Assembly: GCA_015852425.1 (NCBI GenBank)
Contig: JAAAIG010000252.1
Span: 1 to 36,997 of the forward strand
DNA from: Gryganskiella cystojenkinii
Lineage: Eukaryota > Mortierellomycota > Mortierellomycetes > Mortierellales > Mortierellaceae
Reading direction: 5' to 3'
Length of the DNA: 36,997 nucleotides
In this document: piece after piece, positions 20,370 through 33,200 of the stretch
How positions within the stretch are numbered: the stretch's first letter is position 1
Layout of the letters: each line of letters opens with the position of its first letter
The notes under the pieces: model-generated
Told to the model about the DNA's origin: nothing
The model's input: only the letters and a program-made list of their open reading frames with translations
Databases searched by the model: none
Made by a program: the position numbers and the translations under genes

Positions 20370-23300
20370 GATGGTGTGTAATAGTCGTGGTGGTGGTAGT
20401 TGGTCTTCGAGTTAAAGAGTAGGAGAAAGTAACTTGCTGTTGGGTGTGGTAAATGATTGAAAAATTAAGCAGGAACCGTCAAGCTTTTCGCTACTCTTAT
20501 ATTGAAACCCCTTGCCACTGGCTTGGTTCATAGTTGCTTTGCCTGGCAATTATTTTTCCGAAGAAAGAGCAGTAGACCATGCGACATATTTTTCGACCAC
20601 TGCCAAAGCAAGATATGCCTGCTTCCTAACAGCATCAGCGAGGATATTAATAACGAAGGTTTGCTCGCGCACCTTCTGATCCATGATGTTCTTTCTCACT
20701 CCCTCGGACGTCATCGCACGTTGCACATAATACCGTTGTCTGCTACTCCTGCTGCGGCAGAAGTCCACGAGGTTGTGTTACATCTTTTTCGGCATATCAT
20801 GAGTAATATTTTTTCTCTGCCCCTCAAGCACATCTTTTGCTTTGGCAGTAGCCCACAACCCCAAAAGGGATGCCCCCGAGTTTTGATGTGGCAAGGGACA
20901 CAAGAGCAGCCCCCCCTCCTTGAAAAGGAAAGTCCGATGAATACTTTCCTTTGAATGAACAACACGTTGTTCTTGCCCACGGGAAAAGCGATGGGGTTGA
21001 GGTTGCGCCGTGTGGTGTGTTTGCAAACACCTTGGAGGTGCAGTGAAGATAGGATATCTGGGTCGCACAAGAGCAGGAGCTCACAGTCTCGGACAGTGGA
21101 GAGGAGGTCAGGTCATTTTTTTCTCTTTGTTCTTTTCCTTTTCCTGGGCTTTGCATTGCATTACATTATTGTATTGCCATCCATTCATGCACGGTGCTCT
21201 CGGTTGTTTATGTTTTGTAGCTTGAACGGGCCGTTCAAGACAAGGTCAAGAAAAGGGAAGGCGTTAGACTATCAATATTGAAAACAGCTGAGAATTCAAT
21301 TTAAAGACATTCAGCGAAAACATGAACTGAGGGATCAAGGGAACAAGGTTGAGATAGTAATTTTAGTTTGTGTGCTTTTGCTCTTTAGGGCGAACAGGGT
21401 CTGGTCAGTCGGTTTTTGTGTTTGCATGTTTGTTTTATCGCTCCTCAATCCTCACGAAGTTTTTTTCTCGCTTTCTCATAATTTGCTTTTTTTTCCTCTC
21501 CTCTCTTTTGAGGAACAAGATTAAAATGAATCGGTCCAAAAAGAGAGCAGCAGCTCAAGAGCTTGGCTGGAAGAGAACAGCAGAACCGAAGAGATGGCCC
21601 TGCATATCCAACGTTGTGCAATCAATCGAACACAGACAAAATAGAGGGATAATAAGAAAAAAGCAACAAAAACAGTTCTCCACATTTGATAAACAACCCA
21701 ACAAAGGAGAAAGCGTTCATCAACAAAAGTCATGGACATAAAAAGATAACGATAAATCCGCTGTCAAAGCTCCGTGGCCTGGTTGTTTGCCAGGTCAACG
21801 AGGGGTGTGGAGGGTGTGGGCGTGAGAGCGGCAAAGTGAAGCGAGTCCCGACACCTTAGACTGCGTGTTGCCCTTGCGTCAAGGTCATTCATTGCTGTCA
21901 AACCTGTATAGTCATGGACCTCAAATCACCATTTTTTGGACCGAGTACTGTACTGAGAAGATGATTGCTCTCGGACAATGCCATACGAAAGCTCAGAATA
22001 TGACAGTCGATATAATATCTTTTGTGTGCCTCACTTTCCGAAATCAATCACAACTGATAACTGTATGGACAAAAAGGTCGGCAGAAGCATCGTCCTCACC
22101 CACTGGCGATTCGGACCAATATTGCGAGAGAATCGACCTTGAAATAGGCGATTTCAATCAGTCTGTGTTATTTAAAGGCTCTATGCGCTTCGGTTAACAA
22201 AAATTTCCTTTGTCCATTGAAGAAAGACACCCATAAAAAATCGGCACGGTGAGAATCGAATAATTCGCGAGCCAAGTTGCAAGATTTCGGACCTCAGGGG
22301 ACCGAACAGAACGGAAAGAGAAGGCTAGGCCAGAACAGACTAAATGTTCCAGCAACAAAAAAAAAGGTTGGGGACGTGGGCGTGATGTCTTTTTGTGTTT
22401 ACTGTCACACAACAAGCAACCTTGGCGTTTATCAACCACTTGCGAGTGAGTTTGTGTATGTGAGCCTGCGCTCCATGATCAATTGTAAGCTTTGAGAAAA
22501 GAAGAAGAGGGACTAGAAAGGAAGAGTTCGCGGGTCTAACGAAATAACAGAAAACAACAAAACACCAAAAAAAGTTATCATTATTCAAAAGCAAAAAAGA
22601 ACAACATAACTGTAAAGAGGACTGCCTTCTTGAAATTACCGTTCCTATGAGTGAGCCTGCTCCTTCTCTATGGATTTCTGTTGTTGCCCATGGATTGCTT
22701 TCCACCCCACAAAACCTTAACGGGGGCGTTGCCGGTTGAAGGCAAGACTTCCATGTTTCAATACGAAAAATCATTATTGCCTGGCCAACTCTCTTTCCTC
22801 ATCTTAATCACAGGGATCATTGAACTCTTTATTCTTTTTTTTTCTTTCTGTCGGAGCGATACAGTACGAAAAAAAAAAAAAAAAAACCATGGACCGATCC
22901 CCGGTCCGTCGGTAGTTCTATTGCTCTTCTCTTCAGTTCGCTGAGAAAGCCAGCCATAAGAAGAACGAAGAATACATATCTAAAAGGAAGCGCCGTTGTT
23001 TAGTCCCTTTCCGGTCGAAGCCTCGCATTTATCGGCCGTCATTCTAGGTAAATCCTTGCCATTTCTCCAATCGCCGTTTCGAGTAACCCTACGAGGTTTT
23101 CTTTTGCTTTTTTTCTGCACTTGGGATACCCTGAATGCAACGTGCTGAATAGCTCGTCATCGTTCCCATGAACAAAAATATAGATGGCCAAGATAGTGTA
23201 GCATGAAAAGGATGTTATGTTTATTTAGCCGGCAAAGAAATATTGTCGAAGTGTTGATCGCTGTTGTTCCTTCCAAAGAAGTGTCGCATTTTGTCATCGA

Positions 23301-24803
23301 GTCCTGGTCGCCTGTGCCTATTTCGGATTCGTTTAATTCAAAAGTGTGACTCCTGAGCTTCATTTGCCTTTTTGGAGCACTTTGATTGGCCAAAGATATT
23401 GTATCGACATACATCTAATCTCCATCTTTGTGTAACCATTCTTTGTCCATGGGCTGGAAGCCCTGGAAGGAAAAAAACAGGACCGGCAATGAAGAGAGCA
23501 TCGAACGAGAAGAGAGAAAGATTCCATTCGTTGAGTACAGTTAAAAAAGAGGCAAAACAGAAGAAGACTCTTGGTGAGGTATGGGATAAATATGGATTTC
23601 AGGCAGGTTGTTGCTTTTGGCACAACGATTTTTTTTTACCGTGGTTGTAGAATGGCGCAATCACTCGATATCCCAGACCGCTGGTTCCTCTCAAAGCACA
23701 TCCCTTCATTTGTTGTCGACACCTCAGTCGTTTCGAGCGGACTTTTTTTTTTTTTCTGTTTTTGTTCCGACTGCAGCAACTTATGTGGAGTAGTGCCCGT
23801 CGGTGCTGTTCGTTTTGCAGAGAACGATCGGTAAAAAAAAAACGGAGTTGCCTTTGTTATTTTCGCTTACTTCTGAGAATGGAGACAACTCTGTCGAAGC
23901 TGTGGCTATGCCAAAAGGCGGTTACGGTAACTTCTTCTCAGGACCCTTCTCTGGTCGCTCAATCCCTTCGCATCAATACTGTAATAGTGCTGCTTGTTGT
24001 CATCGTTCTTCAGGTTTGGCGCCGTGCGCACGAGTCGTGCTTTATTTTGATCTCTATTAATCCCCGAATTCATTGGTGACCGGTTGCCTTTGCTCTCATC
24101 AAAAAAAAGGGAACCGGAAAAGTGAACAACCTGCTGACGTTTATTCTTCTGTCAACTCGATCAGTATTGTAAAAGCGGATTGAATGAGAGAACCAACGCG
24201 TCCTTAAGGCGTTGCGCGGAAAAGGGGATAAAAATGCCAAGGTGCGATTGGGTCGGTGTGGGCGAGGAGTTGTAGAAGGAAAGACAAAAAATAAAACAGA
24301 ATAGAAGTATTGAATTGAAAAATGAAAAAAATTGTTTTGTTCGCGTGTGTTTTGTCCCCTCTTTTTTTCCTCAGGCCCTCTCTCGACGCTCACTCCCCTT
24401 CTCTTTCCTCCTGTTTGTCCTTCCCTTAAACTCAACACCTTAACAAAAATCTTTGTGTTCAATCAGACAGGATCCATTGCCCATTCAATAGTCATTGAAT
24501 CGACTAGTTCTTTGCTCCCTTTCAGCAAACAAACAAACAAACAAAACACTACTCTTACTCACTATCTTGGCTATTTAACCCCTGCCCGTCTTGACTCCTC
24601 CCCCCGCTCTTTTTTCTTTTTTTTCTTTTCTCTTTGACTTTACATCCTTTGCACCATCCTGTACACATCCTCCCTTCGTTCTTTTGTATCAACACATCTC
24701 ACTCTTCTTTTGTACCAAAAGTTCTCCTGCACTTCTATTCTCCGAGACACTTTGCACTTTACACACTGTACATCATTCGCACGCTGTTCAACCGCATTCT
24801 ACA
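20370..24803. promoter_or_regulatory. Long gene-free interval upstream of the GATA factor
   Basis: About 4.4 kb separates two divergent genes with no supported coding region. Open frames up to about 150 codons exist, but they lack conserved blocks, splice consistency and codon bias. The interval contains homopolymer runs (A19 at 22868-22886, T-runs near 23743-23755 and 24610) and scattered GATA words. Its right end (about 24340-24800) is a C/T-rich leader with a TATTTAA word near 24571, followed by the GATA-factor ATG. It may contain a long 5' untranslated region with introns, a non-coding RNA, or extended regulatory sequence. I saw no tRNA or rRNA. Confidence 0.5.
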
Positions 24804-26429
24804 ATGACTGATTACAACGCCATCCTCGACTTGTCCTTCCTTTCGGATGACTACTGCTTCCCAAGCGACTTTTTCGCCAACACGCCGCCTACACCGTCAT
24901 CCCCGTCAGCCTACTCTCTCTACAGCACGGCATCTCCAACTGATATTCTCCTTGCAAGCGATGGACTCCCAAACGACCTTTTCTTCAATCCTTCTCAGGT
25001 CCCATCTTCTCCTTCAACTCCCCCAGTCGCCTCCTCGCCAATCCATGCTTGGACCGCTAACAACGCTTCCATTTCCGCTGCACAACTCGAGTTCTCTCAC
25101 TTCCAAGAATACCAACTCCAACAAGACGCCGAGATGTTCTCAGCCTGGACACCAGCACCTGCTTCATATCTCACCCAGGCAACTCAAGCCCTAACCGGAC
25201 AGCAACATCATTTCCTGCCTCAACAACCTCGCCCTCTGCTTCAACAACATCGCCTCCATTCACTTGTGCTGCCCAACGACAAAGGATCAATCGCAGCATT
25301 TCGTGGCGATGGTTTGCTCTCCCCTCCAGAGACCCCCTCCTCGACGCCCTCACCGGCTTGCCTCAAGCCCTTGTCGTCGCCTGCACAACATGAGCGTGCA
25401 ATGTCACCAGTCTCACCCTTGGCCTCACCTGAGCGTTCCGCATTCCCGTTCCTGCTCCCTACCGCACTCGAAGAAGTATCCGATGCTTCAGCTGCTGCGA
25501 ATGTTACAGCCGAGGAGGTCCCCACTCCACCCTCCAAGGATTCGTTCTTGCACAAACCCCTAGCCTCCGTCGAGTTCAAGGCCACGAGAACATCCAAGCT
25601 TCGCAAGCCCTCGAAGGCAGCGGTCAAGGCCGCCGCCGGTATGGGTGTCCGATGCCACAACTGTGGCGCGACTGTGACTCCACTTTGGCGACGATCTGCG
25701 AATAACGAACCCCTCTGCAATGCCTGCGGTCTTTACCACAAGTTGCATGCCATGCACCGTCCCAAGCACTTGCAGCAGTCTCTTGGTCAAATTAACGGTG
25801 CAGGTGGTCTTCGATCCAAGCTCACAGGTTCCCGACAAGAAGCTCCTGGTTCATCAGATGCTGATGGTTCCTCATCAAATACCTCGGACTCTGCCACTGG
25901 TGGTAGTACTTCTTCGGTTCCTCAGCCAACTTGTACAAACTGCAAGACCACGTTAACGCCACTCTGGCGCAAAGATGACGCTGGCGACATTCTCTGCAAC
26001 GCTTGTGGTCTCTATTACAAGCTCCATCATATCCATAGACCCATTTCGCTGAAGCGCAATGTGATCCGGCGGAGGTCTCGGTATGAGAACGGCAAGAACC
26101 CAGCCTCGGTTGCGGCCTCGAATGCTGCCCACGCCAGGGCTGCTGCAAGTGCTGCAGCTCAAGCGGCTCAGACAGTCTCAGTGTCGATTCCTGCTCATGC
26201 TCCCGGTGCTGTCCAGAGACAAATCCAGCAGAATCAGGGTCCTCCTTCTATGCAGGCACCTCCAGTTCAGGGTCCCTATCACCACGGTCTTGTGCAACAC
26301 CAGCATGGCCTTCTTCAGCACCAGCCTTCGGCGCGTTGGCCCGTACAAATCCCCTCCGCCAGTGCACCAATGGCGCCTCTCCCCTCGTTCCAGCACGCAT
26401 ACAACTCTTTTTATGGGTACATGAGCTAA
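24804..26429 (+). CDS. GATA transcription factor with two class-IV zinc fingers
   Basis: The single exon encodes 541 residues. The ATG at 24804 (context CTACAATGACT) is the first in frame; the frame is open upstream to 24591 but without an ATG. The N-terminus is acidic and aromatic ([18 protein letters not shown]), a possible activation segment, followed by Ser/Pro- and Gln-rich sequence. Finger 1 is C284-C287-X17-C305-C308 ([25 protein letters not shown]). Finger 2 is C377-C380-X17-C398-C401 ([25 protein letters not shown]), followed by [17 protein letters not shown]. Both should bind GATA sites. Fungal two-finger GATA proteins are often iron-responsive siderophore repressors (SreA, Fep1, Urbs1), but those have a Cys-rich block between the fingers. 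Here the linker (321-376) contains no Cys. The pathway is therefore left open. A poly-Ala/Gln tail follows. Confidence 0.93.
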   Translation: MTDYNAILDLSFLSDDYCFPSDFFANTPPTPSSPSAYSLYSTASPTDILLASDGLPNDLFFNPSQVPSSPSTPPVASSPIHAWTANNASISAAQLEFSHFQEYQLQQDAEMFSAWTPAPASYLTQATQALTGQQHHFLPQQPRPLLQQHRLHSLVLPNDKGSIAAFRGDGLLSPPETPSSTPSPACLKPLSSPAQHERAMSPVSPLASPERSAFPFLLPTALEEVSDASAAANVTAEEVPTPPSKDSFLHKPLASVEFKATRTSKLRKPSKAAVKAAAGMGVRCHNCGATVTPLWRRSANNEPLCNACGLYHKLHAMHRPKHLQQSLGQINGAGGLRSKLTGSRQEAPGSSDADGSSSNTSDSATGGSTSSVPQPTCTNCKTTLTPLWRKDDAGDILCNACGLYYKLHHIHRPISLKRNVIRRRSRYENGKNPASVAASNAAHARAAASAAAQAAQTVSVSIPAHAPGAVQRQIQQNQGPPSMQAPPVQGPYHHGLVQHQHGLLQHQPSARWPVQIPSASAPMAPLPSFQHAYNSFYGYMS

Positions 26430-26443
26430 AAAGTTTATTGAGC

Positions 26444-26449
26444 AATAAA
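26444..26449 (+). terminator. AATAAA word after the GATA gene
   Basis: The sequence AATAAA begins 15 bases after the TAA stop of the GATA factor and is followed by T-rich sequence. It could be a polyadenylation signal, although it is unusually close to the stop. Confidence 0.3.
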
Positions 26450-26482
26450 AATGATCTTTTTCCTTTTTTTTTTTTTTTTTAT

Positions 26483-26490
26483 NNNNNNNN
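26483..26490. other. Run of eight N (assembly gap)
   Basis: Eight N follow a T tract (about 26464-26480) and the bases AT. This is an assembly or consensus gap at a homopolymer, and the true length there is uncertain. Confidence 0.98.
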
Positions 26491-26815
26491 TTGGCGAGAG
26501 GGTAGTCCTTGTGCGCAGAGTGCTGGCAGTGTGGGGGGAAAGCGTTTCTACATACATACACGAAAGACAGGTACAGCCAGTCTCCCTGTCTCCCCTCTCG
26601 ATTGCCACCAAAAGATGAATAAAAAAAAAAAAAATCGTGGTCACGGGAATGAATTTTTTTTGAATAAAAATGGTGGCAAAACAGGTTGAAGAAACCTCTT
26701 CGCATCAACCCAACAGTCGACGACGCCGCATCTTGGAACAATTTCACATCGAGGCTACAGGGACCGGACATCAAGACATAGGATTCACAATCACAGAACA
26801 TCATAATCAGCCTTC

Positions 26816-29800
26816 ATGTGGTTCTTGGTTGGCCAGGGCGTCAATGCAGGTGTGTATCATTTTGCAATGAATTTGCCAGCATGTCAACCCTTTACTTATT
26901 TTTCACATCTCCTCTCGCTCCAGGTCTACGTATTTGGCTCAAGCCGGATTCGACCCTCACCATAGGACGCGTGAGCTCGGGTATGTTCCTCTAAACAACG
27001 TCTTTTTCGAGTTCTCGTTGTCATCTGTTAAATCATGTTTTATTTTATCTTCAGGAGATGTACTCGGTCTTGGTGACAACGACAACGCTGTCAGTCGTCG
27101 ACATATTGCCATCACTATCGGAAAGCCTACTTTGGAAACAGTCGTAAGAGTCAAGATCGATCTCGACCGTCGAGTGTTTGATTTCAGGTTTTTATTGCGA
27201 AACCACTCTGGCCGCTCACATTCCTCTACGCTTTCTTGTTTCCACAGAGGACGCATGCCGCCCCAACAAAACTGACTGTTCGAGACCTGAGCACACACGG
27301 AGTGGATCTAGACAGGGTCCGGATCGAAAAATCAAAGGAGGTTGAGGTTGAGATCAGCAAGAGCCAAACCTGGACTCTAGATGAAAAACGACATGTCGCA
27401 GGAAGAGGCTATGGAGGATGGGCCACTGTGGAGATAGGAAATAATACAACCTTTCGACTCGAAAGGGTCGACATCAACATCTGCTCCTCTGGCATGGATC
27501 GTCAAGCTAAACTGAGCATCCTGGAAAAGGCGGTTGAAATAGGTATGAGCTCGCTTCCTCTGCAGAATTATTGGCCTAATGACTTCTCTAACTTTCCACC
27601 TTGTTTCTGGACGACCCCTCGCAGACGCAAAAGTGGAACCAAATGCTTGGATTTCTGGAGTGTCGACTCACCTCATCATGGGCAACAACAAACCAACGGA
27701 GAAAATGCATCTTGCTCTGGCGGAGGGAGGCTATATTGTAAATACGTCTTGGCTCAAAGATCTGAAAGAGTCATTGAACACCTGTTGGGAATCACGGGGC
27801 CAAAACTCCCCACCGATCTTGGAAACAAGCTATCCAGCGACTGTGCCCACAGAGTTTGAGGACATTGCTGTCCAGTGGGAACCGCACTTTGCACGTAGGG
27901 CTCTCTTTGCAGGGTATCGCTTCATCTCATTCCACGAGACTTATGTAAGAAGTGCGCCTGTCATCGATGCAAAGCATCAAGTCTTGCCGTGATATGTGTT
28001 CCGTCACTGATATCTTTTCTTTCTTTCTCTGTTTAACACTCCAACATAGACTAAGAGCCTGGGTCAGCTCGTTCAGTGTGCGGGTGGTACTTGGTCCCTG
28101 GAAGATCCAGCAAAGGTGTGCTCATTAATTAGTCAGTGCATGAACGCCACTCAAAAACCCGTTTTCCTTTCTCCTTTTGGCGAAAGTGCCGCGAATGTAT
28201 ATCCCGTTGCGGACGAAATGATCAAAAAGTAAAGGGCACCCGACAAAATAGCATACTTGACGAGGAGCTTTTATTGTATGGCCCTAACGACTTCTAATTG
28301 TCGACACTTCGCTTAGGTTGGGCTATCGCTGGGTCAACGAGGACGAAGTCGGGAAAGCTGTCATCTATGCCTCCACAGAAATATTTTGCAACCCGCAGTA
28401 CATGGACGCTTTACCAACTCATGAAGAGATGAGCACGATGCGTGTCAGCCAGATGCCGTTCACTCAGTACCTGGGATCCCTTGCCTCGATGCCAGCTCAG
28501 CTTACGCTGAAGAAGGACAACTCTGCAGGCGATGCAATCGATTTTCCCCAGGTGATTGACGACGATGACAATGACGACGATATCTGGATAAGACCTATGA
28601 AGAGATCTGCGGTGTCAACGTCCAAGGCTGCCCTTCCATACCGCTCTCCTGCCCCTGCCTCGCCCGTCACAGCATCGACTAAATCGCCAGCAGCAAAACC
28701 ACCCAAAAAAAAGGTAACGATGCTTTTGCCCCACGCTTTGACATTATCAGTCGGGCATCGGACTCAAATGCAACCAGTTCTGACTCTCCTCATAATTATT
28801 GTATGCAGTCAAAAACGGATCGTATGGCCATGTTTTTCGAAGGTTTAGACGACGACGATACTGTTGACCTGGACGCGCCTGAGTCAACCGCACAGCCAAC
28901 CATGACACAAATAGGTGCGATCTCTGGTTCTCTGCACATGCCAACGGCAGCCAAACCAGGTCGACATCTGTCAAGCTTATCAACTCCTGTTCCTGTAGCA
29001 TGGCCCGAGGTCGTCGATCTGGATGATGAGCCTACGGGGAGCAGCAATCCTAGAGAGAAAGAGTCCGCGTTGTCGATGAAAAATAATACAGTGGCACCAG
29101 ATGATCCAACACAGCGAGTGGACGACGAAGAAATTGATAACGAGCGTCAAATTACCGATACGGAAATTGACCAAGGATCAAGGAATTCAACAGCCAATGC
29201 CATCACCGATGTTGCCTTAACCGAGATCAAGCCAGAACCTCAGGACAGCTCGCCGACGAGTAGCCGATCAAAGTCCAGCAGAGGCACAAAGTCGGCTACA
29301 TTTGATGCCATTCGTGGGGATATGGAAGGTTTACAGCTGGATATCAAGATTAGTCGACAAAAGGACAACCTCGATGAACAGCAAAAGCATCTTCGGATGG
29401 GACTGCAGCGATCAAGACATGTAACTGGCACTGAGGGCGAGAGCTGTCTCATGCAGTCTGAGCGAAGCATTCAGCTTTTGGCCAAGAACAAACGGAGAAA
29501 ATTACTCGAGGATCAATTGCAGAGCCGTGGGGAAATTGTATTATCGTCTGCAGAAGTTGTCTCTCAAGGAAGCTCATCACTGGATCGGTCGGCCAGTGTA
29601 CGGATCTTGGAAGAGGCCGACAAAAAGGACTGGCCGGAGCGTTGGAAGGAGAAGCCGAATTTTAAAACAAGAACAGTTTTGGATCCCGTTCTTGAGGTGA
29701 AATGGAAGGATCGACCAAATTTCAAGACTTTCCGCAAGGTTTGTGGCTATGTTGTTACTTAATACGAGTGATATTTGGACACGAATAGCATATTGACACA

Positions 29801-30163
29801 CTGACTTGTCTCGCTTTCCCTCTTGAACAGTCAACCTTACCAGGAGTACGCTCGCAGCCAAGGGAGCCAACGCCCCTGACGTTGGATGGAAAAGTTGTCG
29901 AAAAGCACGAGTCGACAATCGAAAAGAGTATGTTTGGTCATGACTTTTTTTTTGCAAACCTTTTTTTTTTTATTGCTGCAAAATGCTAATTACGATTTAT
30001 TAAATTCGGGTATTGACAATCGCATCGCTTTGACACCATAGTTGGCAACTACTTCAAACGAGAGTCTGAAGGGTCTCCTCCCCCGACGCTGCGATCAGCA
30101 CGAAAGCCAAGCGAAAAGCAGATGACTCGCGATGATATCAAGCTTTTGCTCGCAGACGACTGA
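26816..30163 (+). CDS. NBS1: NBS1/nibrin-type subunit of the MRE11-RAD50 complex
   Basis: This is the regulatory subunit of the double-strand-break complex. It binds MRE11, phosphorylated partners and the checkpoint kinase ATM/Tel1 in the nucleus. Ten exons are 26816-26849, 26924-26980, 27055-27143, 27248-27542, 27625-27944, 28050-28228, 28317-28713, 28809-29738, 29831-29927 and 30042-30163. All phases agree and give about 839 residues. I chose the ATG at 26816 because it yields MWFLVGQGVNAGLRIWLKP, the classic nibrin start. The FHA domain (about 1-110) shows IGR (25-27), SRRH (44-47) and LSTHG. Tandem BRCT domains follow (about 155-355; WISGVSTHLIMG, IVNTSWL, WSLEDPAKVCSL, GYRWVNEDEVGKAVIY). 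A long acidic linker leads to the MRE11-binding motif PNFKTFRK (760-767), which has a near-copy 20 residues upstream. The C-terminus TRDDIKLLLADD is acidic/hydrophobic, as in ATM-binding tails. It converges with the arrestin gene, 115 bases apart. Confidence 0.92.
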
Positions 30164-30278
30164 CCAGGTCCCAAACAGCGGAAATAAACTTGAGTGTTGC
30201 TTTTCTTGATCGCCTTGACAATGCATCCATTCAACCTTCGAGGCGCATGCTTTTGTGAGTGATTTGAGTAACACGATT

Positions 30279-33200
30279 TTATTCATCAGCCTGTATGTCA
30301 TCTCCTTCAGCTCGTGGAGGTACCGGAAGAACTCGTGCTCCTGGTCCTTCATCACGATAAATGTCATCGACTGCAGAGTTCAAACTCGCCATAGATAGGA
30401 CGACACCTCCACCAGAGAGGAGGGGAGGAGACGCCGAGTTGGCTGTCATGACATTGCCCTCATATGCCAATGGACTCATCTTGTAGGTGGAGCCTTGGGA
30501 TGATCCACTGAAACGATAGTTGCTTGAGCGTGTAGTTGTTTCTTCCTCTTCGCTATCGCCTGGAGTCATGGACGGCATAGGGACGGCTTCTTGGTGGTGC
30601 AAAATCGGAGTTGGTGGTACCTCTGAATGGACGGACCCTGATCGATCTGTTAATGATACCGGTACGTTATTGGTCATGTACGGATTATGCTGTTGAAACG
30701 CTGGAATAGAGGCATCGATGCGATCCATCGGCAACATGTCGGCTTCCTTGACTGGCAAAGGAGGTGAGGACGGCTGGTTCCACGAATGCTCGGGTATCGA
30801 GGTCGAGCTTAAAATCTGGTCGTTAACAGGAAACACCTCAGATGCTGGCAGGAATGCCAGATCCGCAGTATTCGTGTAAAACTGAGAAGATGATAAACCC
30901 AATACGTTCTCAACCGTAGAGAGTGCGACCGACCTCGAATCGTTATTCAAAGCGGAGGTCGAGGCTGGAACGTATTGTGTTCGAGGTTGATAAGGCACCT
31001 CTCGAGCGTCATCCATGTAAATAGATCCCTGAAGTGGGTGTGTTTCATAGGGAATGATGGGCACGGGCTGCTCAATAGGGATGATAACCCCTTGCTGTAG
31101 CTGCTTTGAGACTGGATCAAGTTCTGGCGGATACGAGAGAGACTGCTCCTGCAGTTGCTGTTGCTGATATTCTTGATCTCTGGTGTAGCTGTTTCCGTGA
31201 ATGTTTACGTCGGACTCTCGTTGATCGTATGGTTGCACCATAGGCGCCTGTTGAAGTACTTGTTCCGAGACGTCGTGATGCCATTGCTTTGGTGATCCCT
31301 GTCGCGAGTTGGACCGACTTGGATGCGGACTAAATTGCATGGGCTGAAGACCACTGACATAGTGACCGCCTTGAAGGATATTGTCCTGCTCAGAATACAA
31401 GACAGAACTCTCCAATGGCGGTGCAAACGGCTGTCCCATGAGTGAAAGTCCTACGGGAGTAGTTTGCTGAGCAAGCACATCGCCGGGACTCGAATCTTGA
31501 TTGTCGGTGTGATAGGGGGTCGTATCAAACGACAATGTTGGGGCTAGAGTTGATACAGTTCCTGGAATCGGCTGAATCCCTCCCGTGTCGCCCATGCTAG
31601 CCGAGTCCTGGATCAGCATTGGAGTAGAATAGATTTCGGGAGAGTATCTTTGTTGCTGGTCCTGAGCTCGAATCTGGTGAACTGACTGAAAACCCAGCAC
31701 TTGATCATGGGAGACATCATGGTCACGTTCGGAAACAGGAGGAAGTGCTGAATAGCCGCTAGTAAACTCGACCTCTCCTCCAGACTGCATGGATGAGACC
31801 TGAGTAGGTTGAACTGTATCAAAGTACTGGGACTGTTGTCGATCCTGTTCATGTTGAAGCGGAGAGTGCAACCTGGGGTTTGAAGTGATCGGGATATGGG
31901 GTGTGTGGGTGTGGGTGGAAGATTGTCTGGAATGTGGTCTGGAAGAGTGTTGAGAGGCAGAGCCCCGGCTTTGCAACGGGAATTCGTCTGCTGCCTGGTA
32001 TCGATCTGACACCGTATGTTCCGGTGTCAAATTGAACCCGGAGATTGGTGTGTGCATCTGTGATGGAGACGTGTGTACGGACGGCGGCATGGAAGAATAT
32101 CCGATGTCCAATAGTTGTGGAGTCAGGACTTGCTGTTCAATCGTCAGGTCTGAGAGCTGAGCCACCAATGAACTCGTTTTATACTCGAGGGGCCCTGGTT
32201 GCAGTCGCTGCTGACCCTGTCCCTGTTGTTCCGGTTCTTGTCGTTCTTGCTGCATGATATATTGCTCTTCCTTCCGGTACTGCTCTTGTAAGTGACGCTG
32301 ATGATCATGGATAAGATGTATCTGTCGCTCTCGCTCTTGTTGCTCGGTAAATTCTTGGTTCCTCTGTAGTTGCTGCTGCTGCTCTTCTTCCTGGCGTCGA
32401 AGCTGTCGCTCCAGAGTATTGCCAATCACTTCATCGTCTTGAGTCACTCTGTCAAAGATATCTTGTTGACTCGGCTGGCGCTCTCTCACATTTAATCCTC
32501 CGTCCGTGACCGGCTCAGGTTCTGAAAGTCGATTGTCGTTCGAACCATTGGATACATTGTGAACAAGAGCAGCATCACCATAGTAAAATTGATCTCGGAT
32601 TGATCGTGCGCTCTGAGACGTGGTTGGTTCCATTGGTTCAAGAACTGAGGATGCCAGACTCGAGCTTGAAAAGGACCTCGGCATCTCCCAGGGTTGACCC
32701 TGCGACGATGGAGTCACGGGCGAAGACTCTACAGTGTCGATCCTATGGCCATATAGTTTAGGTGTAGACGGTCGGCTTGCATTGTTCGTCTCAAAGTAAC
32801 CATCTCGATCCATTCCCTCCATGAGCGGTGTTCCTTGATGAAGTCGGACATCCGGTATCGCAGGGGTCATGCTCAAATGACCCAAATCATGGTGGCGCTC
32901 ACGTGGAGTCTGGTCATCCCGACCATCGCCACTAAGTGAGCCAGACCAGTGAGCTGGCGATGATGTCCCGGAGTTGGCAGCCGAGCTCAGGTCGGAATGA
33001 GAGCTGAATGACAAAGGCACGGCTGAGCCTATTTCCGAATCAGCATATTTAGAGTCTGGCGAGATTGGCCTTGGAGATGCAGTCATAACCTGGTTGGACC
33101 CTCCGCTGGGGTTTCGGGCATGTCTTTCGAACATGCTCTTGAACGACCCCAAACTTGAAGTACTTGACTGGCGTGAGAGCGGTCGTGATCCTCCGCCAGG

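Larger units (their letters stand above)
26430..26815. other. Spacer between the GATA factor and NBS1, with assembly gap
   Basis: The spacer holds the 3' end of the GATA gene, a T tract, eight undetermined bases, an A13 run near 26620-26635 and the upstream region of NBS1. No further gene was seen. Confidence 0.6.

Noticed and set aside
20502..20954. 150-codon open frame upstream of the DUF3759-like gene
   Set aside because: It has no recognisable domain, and overlapping frames of similar length exist on the other strand. There is no splice or composition support.
22868..22925. tRNA-like fold around the GGACCGATCCCCGGTCC palindrome
   Set aside because: There is no acceptor stem, anticodon loop or T-arm consensus. 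It is only a short hairpin after a poly-A run.
24591..24803. In-frame N-terminal extension of the GATA factor
   Set aside because: The frame is open but has no ATG before 24804, and the sequence is a C/T-rich leader whose translation is low-complexity.
20370..24803. Cluster of GATA words as autoregulatory sites for the GATA factor
   Set aside because: HGATAR matches are about as frequent as expected by chance in 4.4 kb (roughly one per 340 bases on both strands). No dense cluster was seen.
25241..25720. 159-codon open frame on the minus strand
   Set aside because: It lies antisense inside the GATA-factor coding region, which is certain from its zinc fingers.
28115..28200. Intron at AAG|GTGTGC in NBS1
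   Set aside because: The sequence reads straight through in frame (AKVCSLISQCMNATQKP) and continues the BRCT domain. Splicing here would need a weak acceptor and would break the frame to the next exon.
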